From: Paraburkholderia sp. IMGN_8
GTDB lineage: Bacteria > Pseudomonadota > Gammaproteobacteria > Burkholderiales > Burkholderiaceae
Assembly: GCF_038050405.1 (NCBI RefSeq)
Contig: NZ_CP150901.1
Location: forward strand, 372,001 to 436,000
Reading direction: 5' to 3'
Length of the DNA stretch: 64,000 nucleotides
The position numbers were made by a program, and so were the translations under genes. Positions 59,545-64,000 of this stretch are shown here, one piece after another; position 1 is the stretch's first letter; each line of letters opens with the position of its first letter. The notes beneath the pieces are model-generated. The model had not been told where the DNA came from, searched no databases, and worked only from the letters and a program-made list of their open reading frames with translations.

Positions 59545-59768
59545 ATTGGTTTTCCCCTTCGAAATTCCACCCTCGTAGTGGTCTCGTGTCGTCTCGCCGA
59601 CACGCCCCGCCACCAGATGATTCGGACATGGCAAGTATCCTGTTGAGAGAGGCTCGCGTCGATGTGCGATTCCTGAAAACAGTGTTGCTGCCAGGCTGAC
59701 ATTCTCTCTTCGTCGGTTTCAAACATCAGTTGTGTGGGCTGCGCGATGTACGCGTTAATCGTTGTCAT
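59517..59768 (-). CDS. Hypothetical protein overlapping the H-NS-like gene
   Basis: This is an 83-residue product starting MTTINAYIAQPTQLMFETDE, with EERMSAWQQHCFQESHIDAS and a basic C-terminus. GAGGACTTCCTG precedes the ATG at 59768. Its 3' end overlaps the H-NS-like start by 28 bp in another frame, suggesting coupled expression. No family is recognised. Together the two genes form a short leftward unit divergent from ligD. Confidence 0.45.
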   Translation of the reverse strand: MTTINAYIAQPTQLMFETDEERMSAWQQHCFQESHIDASLSQQDTCHVRIIWWRGVSARRHETTTRVEFRRGKPIWMSKSAKV

Positions 59769-59982
59769 CAGGAAGTCCTCGTTAAGCTTGGTTTCTTTGA
59801 TGCCGGTTCTGATGCCGGTAGATAGCAAATACCGCGGTGGACGACATTTCGCCGGCCTGGGTTGCCCCGGCGACACGTGATGACCGGTCAATCCATAATC
59901 GTGGGAACATGAAACGAAACGCCCCCAATCCAGGAGGGGCAGTGCAACGCAACACCACGGCAGATAGTCCTAAACTGATGCC

Positions 59983-62493
59983 ATGCCCTCCGCCCCTGAC
60001 CGGACACCGCCACCGCTGTCCCGCTACCGGAAAAAACGTGATTTTCACGTCACACCTGAGCCCGCGCCATCGGCAGGTGACTCGTCAACTGACGAGCAGG
60101 GCCGGGTCTTTGTTGTGCAAAAACATTGGTCCGGCCGGCTGCACTACGACTTTCGGCTCGAACTCGACGGAGTCTTGCTGTCGTGGGCCGTTCCAAAGGG
60201 ACCAAGCTACGACCCCAAGGAAAAACGATTAGCGATTCACGTGGAGGACCATCCGCTCGAGTATGCGAGCTTTGAAGGCACTATCCCGCCCAAGCAGTAC
60301 GGCGCCGGCACCGTTCTCGTGTGGGACCGTGGAACCTGGAACCCGGTCGGCGACCGGTGCGAGGGGATGAAAGCCGGCAAACTCGTTTTCACGCTCCACG
60401 GCGAAAAGCTCGCTGGCATGTGGGAGCTGGTGCGAATTGCAAAGCCGGAAGATAGGCAGGACCCCTGGATGCTGTTCAAGAAACGTGACGCGTGGGCGCA
60501 ACCGCTTGCACAGTACGATGTAATCAAGGTGCTCCCTGACAGCGTCATCGCGAAACCCTTGGGACTCGCCGAGGAGCGCGAACCCAAAACCTCCCAACTG
60601 TCGCCGGACGCTGATTCGAAAATCGACCTCACTTACGCCACGCCGGCCCCCATGCCGGAGCAAATCAAGCCGCAACTCGCCACTTTGGCAACATCCCTGC
60701 CGACAGGGGGCGACTGGATAGTCGAGACCAAGTTTGACGGCTACCGAATACTCGCGCGTTTCGACAAGGGGCGCGTGCGACTTTTCACCAGTGGCGGACA
60801 TGACTGGACGAAAGAACTGAAGAATCTCGCTGTGGAGGTCGAAAAACTCGACCTCGCGAGTGCGTGGCTCGACGGCGAAATCGTTGTGCTCAAGGACGGA
60901 ATCCCTGACTTCAATGCGTTGCAGAGTGCTATCGACGAAAGTGTCGGCGAAAGCCTCGTCTACTTTGTGTTCGACCTGATTTACCTGGACGGGCAGGACC
61001 TGCGCAAGGTGCCGTTGTGGTCCCGGCGTGCGCGGCTCGCGCAGCTCATCGAAAATGCGGGCGAGCGAATACGCTATAGCGAGGATTTTGCCGCGCCGCC
61101 GGCAGAGATATTCAAAGCAGCCGGAGAATTGGGGCTTGAAGGTCTCGTGTTCAAACGACGCGACGCGCCGTACGTTTCCGGAAGAACGCAGACATGGTTC
61201 AAGGCCAAATGCAGGCTGCGCCAGGAGTTCGTGATTTGCGGCTTTACGAGTCGCAGCGGTGCGTCCGCGGAGGTCGGTAGCTTGCTGCTGGGATACTACG
61301 ATGCAGGTAGGCTTTGCGATGGTGGCAGCGTAGGCACCGGGTGGGATGCCAAGACTGCCCGAGACCTGTGGACCCGCTTGACCCCGCTTGAAGTGCCCTC
61401 TGCGCCGTTTGATGTCAACTTGCCCAAAAGGCGGCGGTGGTCTAGACGCGCGCCGGGCAGCGAGCATTGGGTGCAGCCGGTGCTGGTCGTGGAGGTTGCC
61501 TTCGCCGAGTGGACCCCTGACGGTCATGTGCGACAGGCTTCCTTCAAAGGGTTGCGCTTCGACAAGTCTCCTGGCGACATCACCCGCGAAGCCGCCACGA
61601 CGGTAGCGTCCATGCCTGCGCCACAAATCAAGGTCACCCACCCGGACAGAGTGATTGACCCAACGACCGGCATCACCAAGCTTGACCTGGTCCGCTATTA
61701 CGCGAGTGTCGCGCAGTGGTTGCTGCCCCACTTGAAGGACCGTCCGTTGGCGATGCTGCGCGCGCCCGCCGGCATCAACGAGGAAATGTTCTTCCAGAAG
61801 CATGCGGAGGCGACGAGGATGCCGGGTCTGAAGGAGCACGACCCGAATCTGTGGCCTGGGCACCGGACCTTGCTGACAGTCGACACGCTTGATGCGCTCC
61901 TGTCGGCGGCACAGATGAATGTTGTCGAGTTCCACACCTGGAACTCGACGGTGCAAAGGCTCGATAGGCCCGACCGGGTCATCTTCGACCTGGACCCTGG
62001 CGAAGAACTGAAGTGGGGGCAGATGCAGGAAGCAGCGCTCCTGGTGCACACGCTCCTATCCGAGCTGGGGCTCAAGGCGTGGCTCAAGACGAGCGGCGGC
62101 AAAGGGTTACACATCGCTGTGCCCCTGATGCCCAAGCAGGATTACGACGCCGTGAAGGGGTTCTCGCGCGCATTTGTCCGACATCTCGCCAAGACCATTC
62201 CCGAGCGATTTTCGGCAACACCGGGGCCTTCCCATCGCGTCGGCAAGGTATTTGTCGACTACCTGCGAAATGGAATGGGCCAGACAACTGTCGCAGCCTT
62301 TTCCTCCCGCGCTCGGCCGGGCATGGGGGTCTCGATGCCGGTGTCGTGGGACCAGCTTTCCGCCATGAAGAGTGGAGCGCAGTGGACCGTGCTGACGGCG
62401 CGCGAGTACCTGAGCTTCCAGACCCAAGACCCGTGGGCGGATTACTGGTCAACGAGGCAGGCGTTGGCATCAGCTATGAAGCGTCTACAATGA
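59983..62493 (+). CDS. ligD: ATP-dependent DNA ligase D (LigD)
   Basis: This 836-residue multidomain enzyme of bacterial non-homologous end joining has domains in this order. The 3'-phosphoesterase domain (residues about 15-150) has FVVQKHWSGRLHYDFRLEL, HVEDHPLEYASFEGTIP and YGAGTVLVWDRGTW. The ligase domain (about 215-520) has the adenylated Lys in VETKFDGYRILA, WLDGEIVV, EGLVFKRRDAPY and TWFKAKCRLRQEFVI. The polymerase domain (about 545-830) has VIFDLDPGEELKW with the catalytic Asp pair and TSGGKGLHIAVPLM. The ATG at 59983 starts the conserved region. It is followed by ku. Confidence 0.95.
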   Translation: MPSAPDRTPPPLSRYRKKRDFHVTPEPAPSAGDSSTDEQGRVFVVQKHWSGRLHYDFRLELDGVLLSWAVPKGPSYDPKEKRLAIHVEDHPLEYASFEGTIPPKQYGAGTVLVWDRGTWNPVGDRCEGMKAGKLVFTLHGEKLAGMWELVRIAKPEDRQDPWMLFKKRDAWAQPLAQYDVIKVLPDSVIAKPLGLAEEREPKTSQLSPDADSKIDLTYATPAPMPEQIKPQLATLATSLPTGGDWIVETKFDGYRILARFDKGRVRLFTSGGHDWTKELKNLAVEVEKLDLASAWLDGEIVVLKDGIPDFNALQSAIDESVGESLVYFVFDLIYLDGQDLRKVPLWSRRARLAQLIENAGERIRYSEDFAAPPAEIFKAAGELGLEGLVFKRRDAPYVSGRTQTWFKAKCRLRQEFVICGFTSRSGASAEVGSLLLGYYDAGRLCDGGSVGTGWDAKTARDLWTRLTPLEVPSAPFDVNLPKRRRWSRRAPGSEHWVQPVLVVEVAFAEWTPDGHVRQASFKGLRFDKSPGDITREAATTVASMPAPQIKVTHPDRVIDPTTGITKLDLVRYYASVAQWLLPHLKDRPLAMLRAPAGINEEMFFQKHAEATRMPGLKEHDPNLWPGHRTLLTVDTLDALLSAAQMNVVEFHTWNSTVQRLDRPDRVIFDLDPGEELKWGQMQEAALLVHTLLSELGLKAWLKTSGGKGLHIAVPLMPKQDYDAVKGFSRAFVRHLAKTIPERFSATPGPSHRVGKVFVDYLRNGMGQTTVAAFSSRARPGMGVSMPVSWDQLSAMKSGAQWTVLTAREYLSFQTQDPWADYWSTRQALASAMKRLQ

Positions 62494-62619
62494 TTCGACT
62501 GGTGGCCAGCGTAGGAATGCGCGACGTTCCGAATGCCAGCTGGAAACCCGAAGCCCCGATGGGGGCACATGCATTGATTGGCCGGCTAGCTGAAACCGGC
62601 CTTCCGCGAGGAGAAGTCC

Positions 62620-63540
62620 ATGCCCGCTCGTTCCATCGCCTCGTTATCCCTGTCCTTTGGACTCGTTTCCATCCCAGTCAAGCTTTATCCTGCGACGGAA
62701 AGTGCCTCCGATGTCAAATTCAACCTGCTTGCTCCCGATGGCTCCCGCCTGAAACAGCAGTACATCTCGGAGTCGACAGGCGCGGTTGTCGAGCGCTCTT
62801 CGATGAAGAAGGGCTACGAGTTTGAGAAGGACAAATACGTCGTATTCACCGGTGACGAACTCAAGGCGCTCGAAGAAGCCGCTACTCATGTAGTCGAGAT
62901 ACTGGCTTTCATACCAGAGAAAGCGGTTGACCCGGTCTACTACGAGAAGGCGTACTACATTGCACCTGACAAACGAGGCGGAAAGCCGTACAGCCTGCTC
63001 CAGCAGGCGCTGGCCGAGAGCGGTCGATGCGCACTAGCCAAGTGGGCTTTCAAGGGCAAGACACGAATCGTTCAGGTGCGGCCGAACGAAGACGGGCTGG
63101 TTTTTCAACAGTTGCTCTTTGCGGACGAGGTGCGGTCACTGAAGGACTTGAACGTCGAACATGTTCAAGTGTCGGCTGCTGAACTCAAGCTGGCGTTGCA
63201 AATCATCGCGCAGGGTGCTGAGGATAGCTACGACCCTTCCGCCTACGAGGACGAAGAGAAAAAGCGCATCCTTGCGGCCATCGACAGAAAGATTGAAGGC
63301 AAGGAAGTCGTCTCGGCCGAGTCGGAAGAGGTGGCGTCAAGCGGCGAGGTTATTGACCTCATGGAGGCCTTGCGTGCCAGTCTTAAGGGGGGCGCAAAGG
63401 CGAAAGCCACGGCCGCGCCCAAGCGCGAGAGCGCAGAGCCCGTCGCGGAAAGTGCCGCAGTGCCGAAAGTTCGGAAGCCTGCGGCTCGTGCTCCCAAGGC
63501 GTCCACCGAGACCACGGCAAAGGTCCGAGCTCGCAAGTGA
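62620..63540 (+). CDS. ku: Ku protein (NHEJ end-binding)
   Basis: This 306-residue homodimeric Ku binds DNA ends and recruits LigD. Seen are the N-terminal ARSIASLSLSFGLVSIPVKL and LYPATESASDVKFNLL, the core GYEFEKDKYVVFTGDELKAL and DPVYYEKAYYIAPDKRGGK, and a Lys/Ala/Pro-rich C-terminal extension (residues about 250-306) that probably aids DNA binding. CGAGGAGAAGTCC before the ATG is a strong ribosome site. It follows ligD by 126 bp and overlaps the next gene by 4 bp (GTGA). Confidence 0.96.
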   Translation: MPARSIASLSLSFGLVSIPVKLYPATESASDVKFNLLAPDGSRLKQQYISESTGAVVERSSMKKGYEFEKDKYVVFTGDELKALEEAATHVVEILAFIPEKAVDPVYYEKAYYIAPDKRGGKPYSLLQQALAESGRCALAKWAFKGKTRIVQVRPNEDGLVFQQLLFADEVRSLKDLNVEHVQVSAAELKLALQIIAQGAEDSYDPSAYEDEEKKRILAAIDRKIEGKEVVSAESEEVASSGEVIDLMEALRASLKGGAKAKATAAPKRESAEPVAESAAVPKVRKPAARAPKASTETTAKVRARK

Positions 63541-64000
63541 CGCGACAAAGCACCGCGCACGAAATTACGCTAACCAAGCTGCAGGCAATGCTGGGCGTGT
63601 CCCGGCGCGTTGTCTCCGGTCTGGTTGCGGCGGGGTTCGTGACACCGTCGCGCGGGCCGCGCAACGAACTCCGATTCACCTTCCAGCATGTCGTTCTGCT
63701 GCGAACCGCATTGCAGTTACGCTCCGCGAAAATACCTCCGCGCAAGATTGTCCAAGCCCTCTCGCGACTGCGGGATGAGCTGCCGGACGAATTGCCACTC
63801 TCAGGTATTCGCGTCTCAGCGGTCGGAAACGAGGTCGTCGTGAAAACCGGGCCATCGCAGTGGGACGCTGCCACGGGGCAGCTCCTGCTTGACTTTGAGG
63901 TTGCGGAAATAAAGGGAAATGTCGTTGTCCTCGACACATCACCATGGCGGAAGGATGCTGCTATCCAAGCCGAGGAATGGTACGACCTTGGCGAGCAGTT
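63537..64000 (+). CDS. Helix-turn-helix (MerR-like) protein, partial at the window edge
   Basis: GTG at 63537 overlaps the ku stop, and the frame stays open to the end of the window (154 codons). The N-terminal part reads ITLTKLQAMLGVSRRVVSGL, then GFVTPSRGPRNELRFTFQHV and LLRTALQLRSAKIPPRKIVQ, a MerR-type winged helix. Further on, QWDAATGQLLLDFEVAEIKG and AIQAEEWYDLGEQ may begin a TPR-type repeat region. Coupling to ku suggests a role with the NHEJ genes, perhaps as regulator. Sequence beyond the window is needed to name it. Confidence 0.65.
   Translation, partial: MTRQSTAHEITLTKLQAMLGVSRRVVSGLVAAGFVTPSRGPRNELRFTFQHVVLLRTALQLRSAKIPPRKIVQALSRLRDELPDELPLSGIRVSAVGNEVVVKTGPSQWDAATGQLLLDFEVAEIKGNVVVLDTSPWRKDAAIQAEEWYDLGEQ

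Noticed and set aside
60229..62049. A 606-codon minus-strand frame opposite ligD
   Set aside because: It is antisense to the ligase and polymerase domains; no start signal or motifs.

Overview
The window is GC-rich chromosomal DNA of a betaproteobacterium. The rRNA operon (16S, tRNA-Ile, tRNA-Ala, 23S, 5S), trimeric 16-strand porins with N-termini ending in AQSSVTLYG, and the catabolic gene families point to Burkholderia or Paraburkholderia. This is judged by eye from family resemblance; no search was run.

Left part (1-16040). A phosphate/polyphosphate corner holds the end of a PPK2 kinase, a low-affinity phosphate transporter (pit) and a shortened CHAD protein. Next come a DedA-rhodanese fusion and a housekeeping-type sigma-70 gene (rpoD) with a leader that looks like a transcription attenuator. 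A complete rrn operon follows with promoter, boxA sites, processing stems and terminator. After it lies a small gene graveyard (13440-14355): 3' pieces of a LysR regulator, a GntR regulator and an M20 amidohydrolase. An intact M81 (MlrC-like) gene and tRNA-Val follow.

Uronate/aldarate region (16230-33040). Uronate dehydrogenase and an SMP-30 lactonase convert hexuronates to aldarates, and GarD dehydrates galactarate to 5-keto-4-deoxyglucarate. Two branches then coexist: GarL plus GarR (to pyruvate and glycerate) and KdgD plus an aldehyde dehydrogenase (to 2-oxoglutarate). An MFS carrier, a TRAP transporter (its binding-protein gene carries a frameshift), a porin and a FadR-type GntR regulator complete the locus. 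A recurrent 19-bp motif in its promoters is a probable operator.

Selenium region (33134-46200). selD, selU, an ArsP-like permease and a 44-residue membrane peptide form one leftward run. Divergent from them are a selenocysteine formate dehydrogenase (fdnGHI type, in-frame TGA with a SECIS hairpin), fdhE, selA, selB and tRNA-Sec. The locus holds everything needed for selenophosphate, selenouridine and selenocysteine synthesis and one selenoprotein that uses it.

Aromatic region (46243-56255). TniQ-like and FAD-monooxygenase remnants lie just past tRNA-Sec. Then comes a six-gene leftward operon: hemerythrin, ferredoxin reductase, two phthalate-dioxygenase-type Rieske oxygenases, an SDR and an esterase. 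A MarR regulator lies at its end. A porin and an enoyl-CoA hydratase diverge from it, and palindromes sit in the shared promoter.

Right end (56312-64000). This is an accessory segment: an IS6-type element without a visible right end, a RhuM-like fragment, small unknown genes and an H-NS-like protein. It ends in a bacterial NHEJ cassette (ligD, ku and a translationally coupled HTH gene that runs off the window).
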